Below are positions 53,361 through 60,996 of a DNA stretch of 64,000 bases, piece after piece. The stretch is from an uncultured Clostridia bacterium (GTDB taxonomy: Bacteria > Bacillota > Clostridia > Christensenellales > DTU072): assembly GCA_934274515.1 (NCBI GenBank), contig CAKQTC010000011.1:12219-76218 (forward strand). The letters run 5' to 3'. The position numbers and the translations under genes are program-made. The notes beneath the pieces are model-generated. The model worked only from the letters and a program-made list of their open reading frames with translations. It had not been told where the DNA came from and searched no databases. Positions within the stretch are counted from its first letter, which is position 1. Each line of letters begins with the position of its first letter.

Positions 53361-54005
53361 ATGAAATTTTCAACTATCATTATTACTGCAATCACCGCAG
53401 TTTTTTTTACAAGCTGCTTGAGCACCGGCTCAAGCACGTTCTCGTCTACTAAGCAAATTCACTCTGAAAATATGATAATATCAACAGACGAATTTGCCGG
53501 AACAACATACATTGAGCATAAAAATATCGGAGTAGACTTCACAACAAAAAAAGGCGTGTATACAACAGGCTTCTATATTGAGCCAACATTTTCTACATCA
53601 GACGATTACGCCATGTGTTTTCTGAAAATAAGAACCTCTGAACTGGGAAGAAACAATTCATGTAAATGTTCTAAACTTATCTTTCTCGGTGAGTCGGAAA
53701 AAGTTACAATAAATATAAAAAGCACTCCGAAAATTGAGATGGATTCCGATTTTATGAATGATTATACAGATACAATTTATTTAGAAGAAATATCGATGTC
53801 AGATTACGAGCGGTTCACCAATTTTATACTCAACAACCAGAATATCCGTTTAGGATTCTATACAAATAGTAACGAAGCGGTCGAGCTTAAAGAATACGGA
53901 GATAGAGCACATCGAATTTTTTCAGATGCATATTCATACTATGAAACCAATCTTAAACATAAGACTGATACAGCCGTACACGCTAATCAGTTAATCTGGA
54001 AATAA
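53361..54005 (+). CDS. Phage-encoded lipoprotein
   Basis: 214 aa, AGGAG upstream. N-terminal hydrophobic helix ending FFTSC at residue 19, a lipobox-type signal II cleavage site, then a Ser/Thr-rich linker (LSTGSSTFSST). The mature part is beta-rich. It would be lipidated and anchored in the host envelope. Phage lipoproteins often block superinfection or act as lysogenic conversion genes. A dedicated terminator follows. Confidence 0.75.
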   Translation: MKFSTIIITAITAVFFTSCLSTGSSTFSSTKQIHSENMIISTDEFAGTTYIEHKNIGVDFTTKKGVYTTGFYIEPTFSTSDDYAMCFLKIRTSELGRNNSCKCSKLIFLGESEKVTINIKSTPKIEMDSDFMNDYTDTIYLEEISMSDYERFTNFILNNQNIRLGFYTNSNEAVELKEYGDRAHRIFSDAYSYYETNLKHKTDTAVHANQLIWK

Positions 54006-54027
54006 TTTAACAAAAATTTATCCTAAA

Positions 54028-54062
54028 AAAACAGGCTGCACAAATTTGCAGTCTGTTTTTTA
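54028..54062 (+). terminator. Terminator after the lipoprotein gene
   Basis: 11-bp stem AACAGGCTGCA/TGCAGTCTGTT with one G-T pair and a T-run. Isolates the lipoprotein transcript, as expected for a moron. Confidence 0.75.
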
Positions 54063-54087
54063 TTCAGCGAAAAAAAAAGGGAGTCAA

Positions 54088-54654
54088 ATGAAACAAAAGC
54101 GTCATATTGACTATAGTAAAATATCAGTGGAAGAGCTGACTGAAAGAGCAAGAAAAGTCTTGGATGAAATCAATATCTACGAGGCGGAACAAAAAAGAGA
54201 AAAGGATTATATTGCCTCAAGAGAGCAGGAATATAATAGACTTATAAGCAAAAAACTTTTAAAGCCTGTTGAGGTTAAAAGAATCGTTACAAAGAACGAC
54301 CTCTGGAAGTTGCTTGGTTATCTTGGAACTCTTCCGTATGAGTCAATTGTTGTTATCGCCTGTAAGTCTGATGACAGAGTATGTGATGTATTCAACTGCA
54401 CTGTTGAAAGCAATGCAAATTCCGCAATTCCAGATTCTGGCTATGTACTAGAAAGGACAAGGGAACATAAAGCCGATTATATCTATATGGCACATAATCA
54501 TCCAAATGGAACTCTAAAAGAGTCAGAGGATGATATTGCACTTACAGAACTTACGAGAAAAATTATGAAAACTTTCAATATCAAATTAAAAGACCATATT
54601 ATCGTAACATTGAAAAATCTTTACTCGATTGAGAAGCGTAAAGTTGTTTATTAA
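54088..54654 (+). CDS. RadC-like JAB/MPN protein
   Basis: 188 aa from MKQKRHIDYS with GGGAG upstream. N-terminal coiled coil, then the JAMM metal motif AHNHPNGTLKESEDD and C-terminal DHIIVTLKNLYSI as in RadC. It lacks the N-terminal helix-hairpin-helix of full RadC. RadC-like genes are common on phages and mobile elements; the activity is unproven. Confidence 0.8.
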   Translation: MKQKRHIDYSKISVEELTERARKVLDEINIYEAEQKREKDYIASREQEYNRLISKKLLKPVEVKRIVTKNDLWKLLGYLGTLPYESIVVIACKSDDRVCDVFNCTVESNANSAIPDSGYVLERTREHKADYIYMAHNHPNGTLKESEDDIALTELTRKIMKTFNIKLKDHIIVTLKNLYSIEKRKVVY

Positions 54655-54666
54655 AAAGAGGGTTTT

Positions 54667-54939
54667 ATGAAAGATAAACTATTAAAAATCTTCTCGTATT
54701 TAGTTATTATAATCATTCTTCCATTTTATCTGGCATATAAAATCATCAAATTCTTGGCAAAATCTTTTTTTACTTTCTTTAAAAACCGTAAAAACAGAAA
54801 CATATACTACACAGAGGATGGGATAAAACTAAAAAACAGCACAATGACCTGGCGAGAAAAGTTCATAGTATTTATCACAATTATATCAACATCAGCTTTC
54901 TTTCTTATGGCTTTGTCTGCCGCCATCACCTTGCTTTAA
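54667..54939 (+). CDS. Small two-span membrane protein
   Basis: 90 aa with two hydrophobic helices (about 8-32 and 66-90) joined by a basic loop. The size suits a holin, but there is no endolysin beside it, so holin is only one option. Confidence 0.6.
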   Translation: MKDKLLKIFSYLVIIIILPFYLAYKIIKFLAKSFFTFFKNRKNRNIYYTEDGIKLKNSTMTWREKFIVFITIISTSAFFLMALSAAITLL

Positions 54940-54960
54940 TAAAAAAAAGGAGCTTTTGAT

Positions 54961-56040
54961 ATGCGAAAAAAAATTATTAATACAAAAGATATGACTATAG
55001 ACGAAAAAAAAGAGCTAAGAGAGAAACTCAAGGCTGAATATGACGAAAAGCTGCGTATGGCAAGAGAAAATCTTCCCGGCTTAAAAGAACGTCTGAAAGC
55101 AAAAGGTTATACCTTGACAGATGACTTCAAGGTGTCAAAGATTGTGGATGGAGTCGCAGTCTGGTTAAGCCCTGTTGCGGCTCTTAATGTTATAAACGGA
55201 AAACCGGAAGTTACACAACAAGACAAAAATAGAATGATATGGTCTTTAAGAAAAGAGGGAAAGCTAAGAACGCCATTTTTTGAAAAACCATACGTAAGGG
55301 CTTTTATAATTATGTGCTTTATAGTTGCAGGTTTTCCATTCCTGGCTCTTACTACAATAAATCTAACTAAAATTTTTATTGATATAAAAAAAGGAGAGTA
55401 TAATAATTTCGATTATGTTTATAACAGAGAAACCGCTATTCTGCATGGCAAGGATTTCTATCACAACAATTCTAAGCTGTTGCCAACAACAGAAACGAAA
55501 GAGGAAAGAAAAAGTAGATACAAAACTGAAAGGGCAAGAATATGGGCGGATTTCAAAGACCCCGAAGGTTCTACTCAAAAATATAGAGAAAGTATGAAAG
55601 AATTTCATCAATATACAAGAGAACACATGAGGGGATGGAATCTCATAGCAAAGGTTTATTTTACATACACTTTCTTAAAAGACGAGGTAAGTTATTTTAT
55701 AGAATGGCTAAGTGTGAAAATAACAACTTCTGATTTTTGGTTTTCTATTGATGAGAAATATGAGCCATATCGCTTAAAAAGCGATATTGTTGACGCTCTA
55801 ATAACCCCATTTATATTAGGACCTGTTGTAGCTGCGTTTTTATATCCAGTTACAATAGTCTTTGCTAGCTTTTTTCTTACTATATTTCTTCCTAAATACT
55901 TATATGAAGATACCTGCATGACGGATGATGAAATAAAATCCGCAACGACTGTGCTTGCCGTCCTTGCCGCAAAATCCGTCTTTGATAGCACAAAAGAACA
56001 GAAGCGACGCGAAGATAATCCTATAAAATTTGATGACTAA
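54961..56040 (+). CDS. Membrane protein
   Basis: 359 aa, Lys/Glu-rich N-terminal helix, a hydrophobic span near residues 115-135 and two more near 275-320, with a charged central domain. Its TAA lies inside an operator copy. Unknown; with the preceding small membrane protein it may form a membrane exclusion module. Confidence 0.6.
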   Translation: MRKKIINTKDMTIDEKKELREKLKAEYDEKLRMARENLPGLKERLKAKGYTLTDDFKVSKIVDGVAVWLSPVAALNVINGKPEVTQQDKNRMIWSLRKEGKLRTPFFEKPYVRAFIIMCFIVAGFPFLALTTINLTKIFIDIKKGEYNNFDYVYNRETAILHGKDFYHNNSKLLPTTETKEERKSRYKTERARIWADFKDPEGSTQKYRESMKEFHQYTREHMRGWNLIAKVYFTYTFLKDEVSYFIEWLSVKITTSDFWFSIDEKYEPYRLKSDIVDALITPFILGPVVAAFLYPVTIVFASFFLTIFLPKYLYEDTCMTDDEIKSATTVLAVLAAKSVFDSTKEQKRREDNPIKFDD

Positions 56041-56056
56041 GTTGTAATTTACAACT
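56040..56056. promoter_or_regulatory. 17-bp palindromic operator copy 2
   Basis: AGTTGTAATTTACAACT, perfect half-sites, overlapping the stop codon of the membrane protein gene. Confidence 0.7.
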
Positions 56057-56062
56057 CCACTG

Positions 56063-56096
56063 ATACCGTGTAGTCCGATACACGGTATTTTTTTTG
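56063..56096 (+). terminator. Strong rho-independent terminator
   Basis: 10-bp stem ATACCGTGTA/TACACGGTAT, 6-base loop, T8. It separates the membrane genes from the recombination operon. Confidence 0.9.
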
Positions 56097-56136
56097 TCTT
56101 TTTTCTGCAAGTAACACGCTATATTTGTATTGTAAT

Positions 56137-56153
56137 AGTTGTAAAATACAACT
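56137..56153. promoter_or_regulatory. 17-bp palindromic operator copy 3
   Basis: AGTTGTAAAATACAACT. It lies just upstream of a TATAAA box at 56160. Confidence 0.75.
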
Positions 56154-56179
56154 AAAAACTATAAAAAAAGCCATTTTAA

Positions 56180-56196
56180 AGTTGTATTTTACAACT
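56180..56196. promoter_or_regulatory. 17-bp palindromic operator copy 4
   Basis: AGTTGTATTTTACAACT, 43 bp after copy 3 and downstream of the probable -10 box. Confidence 0.75.
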
Positions 56197-56199
56197 GGC

Positions 56200-56216
56200 A
56201 GTTGTAAAATACAATT
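56200..56216. promoter_or_regulatory. 17-bp palindromic operator copy 5
   Basis: AGTTGTAAAATACAATT, 20 bp (two helical turns) after copy 4 and directly abutting the ATG of the HTH gene. The place of the ribosome-binding site is taken by the operator, which suggests weak or leaderless translation. Confidence 0.75.
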
Positions 56217-56498
56217 ATGATAGATTTAAGAACCGACGTACTTGTAAAGGAAGATGTAATCGCAAGGTTTCAGCAGAATGATGCCCAGATAAGGGATTTG
56301 CTCAATGAGAATGAACTTATCCTCGCAAAACTGAAGGAACCGCATATCCTTATGACAAGAGAAGAGGTCGCGACAAAACTACGCTGCGAACCTACAAAAA
56401 TCCCAAGAGCAATCCCACGCTGCCGAATTGGCAAGAACTGGCTTTTCGATAAAGCCGAGGTCGAAAATTTCATCCTAAAAAAAACTAGAAAATATTAG
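56217..56498 (+). CDS. Small HTH (excisionase-like) DNA-binding protein
   Basis: 93 aa. After a coiled-coil start, residues about 45-90 (LMTREEVATKLRCEPTKIPRAIPRCRIGKNWLFDKAEVENFI) match the MerR/excisionase winged-helix pattern. Three operators immediately upstream suggest autoregulation, and the copy at 31,473 would link it to the early/late switch. Confidence 0.75.
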   Translation: MIDLRTDVLVKEDVIARFQQNDAQIRDLLNENELILAKLKEPHILMTREEVATKLRCEPTKIPRAIPRCRIGKNWLFDKAEVENFILKKTRKY

Positions 56499-56532
56499 CA
56501 GCTTCTGTGAAAGCAGGAGCAAGGAGCAGACT

Positions 56533-57243
56533 ATGAAAACAAGCGAAATGAGCAAATTGAAAGAGCCGTTCGCGGAGTCCGACATCGAATGGCGTTTGCA
56601 GTCGTGCGGCAAGACAAACGGCAACTTCTGGGCGAAGCCACTTGCCTACATAACATCAAGAGCTGTTCAGGAACGTCTTGACGAGGTTTGTGGACCGGAC
56701 GGCTGGCAATCATCTATCGAAAAGCAGGGAGACGCATATCTCTGCACTCTTTCGATAAGAGTTGACCACGACGACGGCTCTACGGAATGGATTTCACGGA
56801 CAGATGGAGCCGACAGCACTGACATAGAGGCGGTGAAAGGCGGAATCTCAGGAGCAATCAAACGTGCCGCAGTCCTTTTTGGAGTAGGACGCTACCTCTA
56901 TAACTTGAAGGACAGCTGGGCTGAGATAACTCCATCTGGAAGATTCTCAGGACAGACAAAAGAGAAGGAAAGATTCAGATGGAATCCTCCAGAACTTCCT
57001 TCTTGGGCATTACCAAAGAATTCCACTGAACATAAAGAAAACCGGAACAGTCCTGCTGACTTGAAAACCCAGAATAACGACTATGAAACAATCAAAAACA
57101 ATCTGATTGACTTTATGAACAGTGGAATTCTTTCTGACGAAGAATCGGATAAAGCCCGGAAAAGCATAGATGCCAGAAATATCGACGCAATGCGAAAAAT
57201 TCTTAATTGTTGCGTTTCACGACAACAGAAACAAGGAGCATAA
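56533..57243 (+). CDS. Rad52/22-family single-strand annealing protein
   Basis: 236 aa, AAGGAG upstream. Core VQERLDEVCGPDGWQSSIEKQG, SIRVDHDDGSTEWISRTDGADS and GGISGAIKRAAVLFGVGRYLY is diagnostic of Rad52/22 annealing proteins of phages. The C-terminal third is linker plus helix. Promotes strand annealing in phage recombination; the SSB gene follows one base later. Confidence 0.93.
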   Translation: MKTSEMSKLKEPFAESDIEWRLQSCGKTNGNFWAKPLAYITSRAVQERLDEVCGPDGWQSSIEKQGDAYLCTLSIRVDHDDGSTEWISRTDGADSTDIEAVKGGISGAIKRAAVLFGVGRYLYNLKDSWAEITPSGRFSGQTKEKERFRWNPPELPSWALPKNSTEHKENRNSPADLKTQNNDYETIKNNLIDFMNSGILSDEESDKARKSIDARNIDAMRKILNCCVSRQQKQGA

Positions 57244-57660
57244 ATGAAAGACTTGAATGAATTTGCAATGATCGGTCGCCTTACAAGAGATGCAGAAGTA
57301 AGGACATTTGATAACGGTGGCTCGGTCATCCGCCTGTCCGTTGCAAATAGCTACACGACAAAAAGAAATGGAGAATGGGTTGATGAAACATCATTCTTTG
57401 AAATCCGGCACAACTGTAAATCCACAGGCATAGTTCCTTTTCTTATAAAAGGAACGCAGATAGCAATTGAAGGATGTTTCCGTCAGGAACGCTGGGAAAA
57501 GGACGGCAAGAAAAATTCAAAAGTCTATTTTCAGGCTGAAACAATTCAGCTCTTAGGAGGCAAGAGCAACACTCAAAAACAGGAAGAAGTTCCTAAGAAT
57601 GTTCAATCTGTAGCAAACGCCTTTGATGGAGAGGCTTTTCCTGAGGACATCCCATTTTAA
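57244..57660 (+). CDS. ssb: Single-stranded DNA-binding protein
   Basis: 138 aa, complete. N-terminal OB fold (MIGRLTRDAEVRTFDNGGSVIRLSVA, WVDETSFFEI, GTQIAIEGCFRQERW, QLLGG) and acidic tip ending FPEDIPF, the standard protein-interaction tail. Acts with the Rad52-type protein. Confidence 0.96.
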   Translation: MKDLNEFAMIGRLTRDAEVRTFDNGGSVIRLSVANSYTTKRNGEWVDETSFFEIRHNCKSTGIVPFLIKGTQIAIEGCFRQERWEKDGKKNSKVYFQAETIQLLGGKSNTQKQEEVPKNVQSVANAFDGEAFPEDIPF

Positions 57661-57685
57661 GTAATAAAAGCACAAAAAGCAGAAT

Positions 57686-57722
57686 AAAAATACCTTTCAA
57701 ATATATAGAGAGGTATTTTTTA
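57686..57722 (+). terminator. Terminator after ssb
   Basis: 10-bp stem AAAAATACCT/AGGTATTTTT with a 15-base loop and T-rich end. Confidence 0.7.
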
Positions 57723-57747
57723 TTGCTAAAAAAAAAGGAGAAAAAAA

Positions 57748-58152
57748 ATGAGCAGTGAACAAAGAGTAATAAAAAGAAAAGTTGTAATGACAGGGCTTCC
57801 AGAAATCTTGAATCCTCGCGGAGTAGAGATGTTATGCCAGGCAGTTCTCGCATCTGGGATTAAAGACCGCGATGAAGATTTTATAAAAAACGGACAGGCG
57901 GTGAGTTTCTATATAGAAAATGGTTTCAAAAACTCTCCATACTCTTTATCAAAATACCGCTTGTGCTATTCTTCCTGCAAAAAAGAAAAGCAGCGTAATC
58001 AGTTTTCAGAGGGAAAAATTCCGTTAAATGAATTCAAGGAGTTAGCCTGCACAACCTCGACAAAAGAATTAGCAGAACGTTACGGCAAAACTACAGATGC
58101 AATAAGAGCCTTCTGTTCAAGGCATGGAATTATAAGAAAAAGGAGAATTTGA
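57748..58152 (+). CDS. HTH DNA-binding protein
   Basis: 134 aa, GGAG upstream. The C-terminal 50 residues (TTSTKELAERYGKTTDAIRAFCSRHGI) form a helix-turn-helix with a basic end. N-terminal domain unknown. Confidence 0.65.
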   Translation: MSSEQRVIKRKVVMTGLPEILNPRGVEMLCQAVLASGIKDRDEDFIKNGQAVSFYIENGFKNSPYSLSKYRLCYSSCKKEKQRNQFSEGKIPLNEFKELACTTSTKELAERYGKTTDAIRAFCSRHGIIRKRRI

Positions 58153-58154
58153 TT

Positions 58155-58526
58155 ATGAGAATAACAGCGGAGCAGGCTGCCCAAGCACTTAATATAAGCC
58201 TATCGACAATAACAAATTACGTAAAAATTTTAAAGATAAAAAAGGAAACTATAAACGGAAGAGTATCAATAGCTCTAGCTCCTGACGACTTTTTAAGCAT
58301 TGCAAAAAGAATTGATTCTATACATAGAACTACAGAGAAACAGGAACTAGTAAAAAAATACTTATCAGGTAAAAAAAACGGAAAAACAAGTCTTTTATCT
58401 ATGCAACAAGAGCATCCGCTGATAAAAGAGCCAAAGATGTTCATAACAGGATGGTTTCCGCCAATCGACAGTTATGAATTCCTTACAGAATGTAACACTG
58501 TAAAGACAAAAGGAGCTGAATGGTGA
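58155..58526 (+). CDS. HTH (MerR/excisionase-like) protein
   Basis: 123 aa from the ATG at 58155; a TTG at 58149 is closer to AGGAG. ITAEQAAQALNISLSTITNYVKILKI is a clear helix-turn-helix. C-terminal region unknown. Confidence 0.7.
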   Translation: MRITAEQAAQALNISLSTITNYVKILKIKKETINGRVSIALAPDDFLSIAKRIDSIHRTTEKQELVKKYLSGKKNGKTSLLSMQQEHPLIKEPKMFITGWFPPIDSYEFLTECNTVKTKGAEW

Positions 58527-58651
58527 GAATCATAAAAAGAAAAAGGCACAACAAAACTGTATATAAAAAGGATTCTGTCAAAGGTGCTGTTTTTTACTTA
58601 GCCGCGGTGATTGTCTTAATGATTGTCATTGCAATAAATATGTGCTTATAA
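58520..58651 (+). CDS. Tiny single-span membrane peptide
   Basis: 43 aa (or 42 from GTG at 58523), AGGAG upstream. Basic N-terminus (RIIKRKRHNK) then one hydrophobic helix (VFYLAAVIVLMIVIAINM). Overlaps the previous stop. Holin-like or regulatory membrane peptide. Confidence 0.55.
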   Translation: MVRIIKRKRHNKTVYKKDSVKGAVFYLAAVIVLMIVIAINMCL

Positions 58652-58680
58652 AGTGCCTACCCACTTTATAAATATAGACG

Positions 58681-58724
58681 AAGGTGTGTGGGGTAAGTTT
58701 TATTCCACACACCACCTTTTTTTT
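58681..58724 (+). terminator. Rho-independent terminator
   Basis: 9-bp stem GGTGTGTGG/CCACACACC with 13-base loop and T8. Confidence 0.8.
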
Positions 58725-58737
58725 ACAGGAGAAATAT

Positions 58738-59052
58738 ATGGAGATTCACGGAAGAGTGGATGTCGAGTGTATACAGATTCAGTTACAGAAAAGAGAAATA
58801 CAAGCGTCTTTTTCTGCGAGTTGCAAGGGTAGATATATTCACGAAGATGCGGAGCCGTACGATAGCAACGGAACAGGCTATCCAGGATGGAACGAAGTGG
58901 ACTTGGAATCTGTGGCAGTAGATGAATGGGTATTCTTTGATAACGATGGAAACGAAGTTGAACTTACAGACAGCGAAAGGTGTATGGCGGAAAAACAGAT
59001 AATAGAGTCTGTAAAAAATGAGGACTCAGAAATCACATGGGAGTATCAATAA
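58738..59052 (+). CDS. Hypothetical protein before the Dam-type gene
   Basis: 104 aa from MEIHGRVDVE with AGGAG upstream; an earlier in-frame Met is inside the terminator. Acidic, beta-rich. One base separates it from the methylase start. Confidence 0.6.
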   Translation: MEIHGRVDVECIQIQLQKREIQASFSASCKGRYIHEDAEPYDSNGTGYPGWNEVDLESVAVDEWVFFDNDGNEVELTDSERCMAEKQIIESVKNEDSEITWEYQ

Positions 59053-59053
59053 A

Positions 59054-59803
59054 ATGATTTACCAAGGAAGCAAGGCTAAACTTAGACAATACATAGTGCC
59101 TGTATTACAGGACTGCATAGACAGACACGATATAACAGAATACGTAGAGCCGTTCGTTGGCGGAGCAAATATAATAGACCATATACGATGCGAGATACGC
59201 GAGGGATTCGACAACAATCCAGAACTGATTGCACTCCTGCGTTATATGCAGGATAACCCGGAACTTGAGATTGCCCCCGACCACTGTAGTTTTGAGCACT
59301 ATAAGGATGTCCGAGAGAACAGGAAGAACAACACAGGTAAATATTCAACGGAGTACACAGCTCTCATCGGATATTTCGCAAGCTACGGTGGTAGGTACTT
59401 CGATGGTGGTTACGGCAGAGACCCAAAAGGACTCAGAGATATATATGCGGAGCGTCTTAGATATGCAAGAGCACAGGCACCACTTCTTTCTGACATAAAG
59501 TTTGCTTGTTTTGATTACAGGGAATTAAATAATTGCGAAATCAGTAGAGAAGTAGTTATGTACCTAGACCCGCCCTACAAAGGCACAAAGACATACAACG
59601 GTGGAAAATTCAACCATGAAGAATTTTATGACTTTGCACGGTCTATATCTGGCAAATGCTATGTGTTCATCTCCGAGTTTGATATGCCGCCGGATTTCAA
59701 ATGCGTATGGAGCAAGGAAAGAAAACTTCTACAGAAATCTGACAGACAAAAGGGCGACATTGCGGTCGAGAGACTTTATACCATAGGTCTGTCAACTGAA
59801 TAG
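59054..59803 (+). CDS. Dam-type (D12 class) DNA adenine methyltransferase
   Basis: 249 aa from MIYQGSKAKL. Motif I EPFVGGANI, IGYFASYGGRYFDGGYGRD in the recognition region, and catalytic VVMYLDPPYKGTK define a D12-class N6-adenine methylase. E. coli Dam of this class recognises GATC. Almost no GATC occurs in this DNA, so either the target differs or the enzyme guards the few remaining sites. Confidence 0.92.
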   Translation: MIYQGSKAKLRQYIVPVLQDCIDRHDITEYVEPFVGGANIIDHIRCEIREGFDNNPELIALLRYMQDNPELEIAPDHCSFEHYKDVRENRKNNTGKYSTEYTALIGYFASYGGRYFDGGYGRDPKGLRDIYAERLRYARAQAPLLSDIKFACFDYRELNNCEISREVVMYLDPPYKGTKTYNGGKFNHEEFYDFARSISGKCYVFISEFDMPPDFKCVWSKERKLLQKSDRQKGDIAVERLYTIGLSTE

Positions 59804-59835
59804 AAAAAACACAAAGGATACAGGTGGTGGATGAA

Positions 59836-59994
59836 ATGATTAACGACAAAATAGAACAAAAGAGATGTCCTATATGCAAAAAATTCTGTTTTAAACAGGA
59901 ATTGATACTTCTTGGGATGTGCAAGGGTTGTATTAAAAAACTTGAAGAAAAAAAACAATCTGTTGATGAAACAAATGGAGGAATAGAAAAATGA
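59836..59994 (+). CDS. Small zinc-ribbon protein
   Basis: 52 aa. CPICKKFC and CKGC make a CxxC...CxxC ribbon. ATGA-coupled to variable protein 3; variable protein 2 also has a Cys-rich gene overlapping its start. Confidence 0.65.
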   Translation: MINDKIEQKRCPICKKFCFKQELILLGMCKGCIKKLEEKKQSVDETNGGIEK

Positions 59995-60563
59995 AAGTAA
60001 CCAAAGAATACGAATGGAATGAGATTAAATGGGAAGAACTGGACGTTGGAGATACCATCCGGCTTCCAGAATTTACAGTGCCTGAAACGACAATAGGGGG
60101 AGGCATAGAACTGCACTTTGAGGAACAGACTGTCAAAGACACGGCGACTGTCTATGACATCAAGGATGATAAAGTCTATCTCGTATTTGACCACGCATTG
60201 TTTCCATCAGCTATGGATTTGACTGGGGCAACAAAATGGGAAAATACACAATTGTATAGATATTTAAGTGATTTTTTTGCAGATTCTATGAGAGACTCAG
60301 GTATACATGTTTCAGATGTGTCTCTGCTTTCTAAAGATGAACTTTTTGGAAGAGAGGCTCTTCCATTTTTTAAGAATGGAAAAAACAGAATTGCTTTTAT
60401 AAAGGATGAATCATGCATTGTCTGGTGCTGGTTAAAGAATGTAGTATCTATGTCAATTTTCTACCGTGCGTACTACGATAGCTATACCGACTGCGACGCC
60501 GTGAGCACTGCGGGTGCTTTTGTCCGTCCTTGCTTCATCATAAAAAGGAGAGCAGGAAAATGA
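59991..60563 (+). CDS. DUF6273-like variable protein 3 (DGR target)
   Basis: 190 aa. The first 155 bases match the 47,007 gene with one change, then it switches to match the 51,711 gene for about 65 bases, so it is a mosaic of the other two. WCWLKN, a unique hypervariable segment and FVRPCF close the protein. Start and stop both overlap neighbours by ATGA. Confidence 0.75.
   Translation: MKVTKEYEWNEIKWEELDVGDTIRLPEFTVPETTIGGGIELHFEEQTVKDTATVYDIKDDKVYLVFDHALFPSAMDLTGATKWENTQLYRYLSDFFADSMRDSGIHVSDVSLLSKDELFGREALPFFKNGKNRIAFIKDESCIVWCWLKNVVSMSIFYRAYYDSYTDCDAVSTAGAFVRPCFIIKRRAGK
60414..60535 (+). other. Variable region VR3
   Basis: Co-linear with VR1 and VR2. It has the most divergent residues (ATT for TAT/CGT; TAC, TAC, GAT, AGC, TAT, ACC, GAC, TGC in a row) while third bases are kept. 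The tail is TTTGTCCGTCCTTGC, with one silent change. Confidence 0.75.
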
Positions 60564-60736
60564 AAATAGACGATATGGAACTTTATAAGAGATGTGAGAA
60601 TGAGGTTTCTGACGAGCATCCTTTTCGTTGTATATGCGGAAGGATGACGACAGGCTTGCATGAAATGCGTTGTGCAAAGTTCAGGCAGGCGGTTGAGCGT
60701 AGATATAATAAGAAGTTAAAGGAGAACAAAAAATGA
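60560..60736 (+). CDS. Small Cys-containing protein
   Basis: 58 aa. CICGRMTTGLHEMRC metal-type cluster, basic C-terminus. Coupled to variable protein 3. Confidence 0.6.
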   Translation: MKIDDMELYKRCENEVSDEHPFRCICGRMTTGLHEMRCAKFRQAVERRYNKKLKENKK

Positions 60737-60978
60737 CAGTAGAAAGTTTAATTGCATCAGCGATAGCTGACGAGGTAAATGCGAAACTTGACCCTAAGTT
60801 AATCAAAGAGATTGTTGATAAGAAAGTTCAAAGACTAACAGGGAAGTTGGTTCGTCAAGTAGACATCAATGCAATTGTAAGGAATGAGTTAAAGAATTTG
60901 TTAAACACATACGAAATGCAGAAATTTATAAGGTCGGTTATAGCAAATTCTATAAGGGTAACTTTTGTAACGGAATAA
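60733..60978 (+). CDS. Small helical protein
   Basis: 81 aa, all-helical with alternating charges (DPKLIKEIVDKKVQRLTGKL). Function unknown. Confidence 0.55.
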   Translation: MTVESLIASAIADEVNAKLDPKLIKEIVDKKVQRLTGKLVRQVDINAIVRNELKNLLNTYEMQKFIRSVIANSIRVTFVTE

Positions 60979-60996
60979 GAGGTGAGAGGTTGAACT

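Noticed and set aside
54667..54939. Firm holin call
   Set aside because: Two membrane spans fit, but no endolysin is adjacent and the gene lies in an early-type region.
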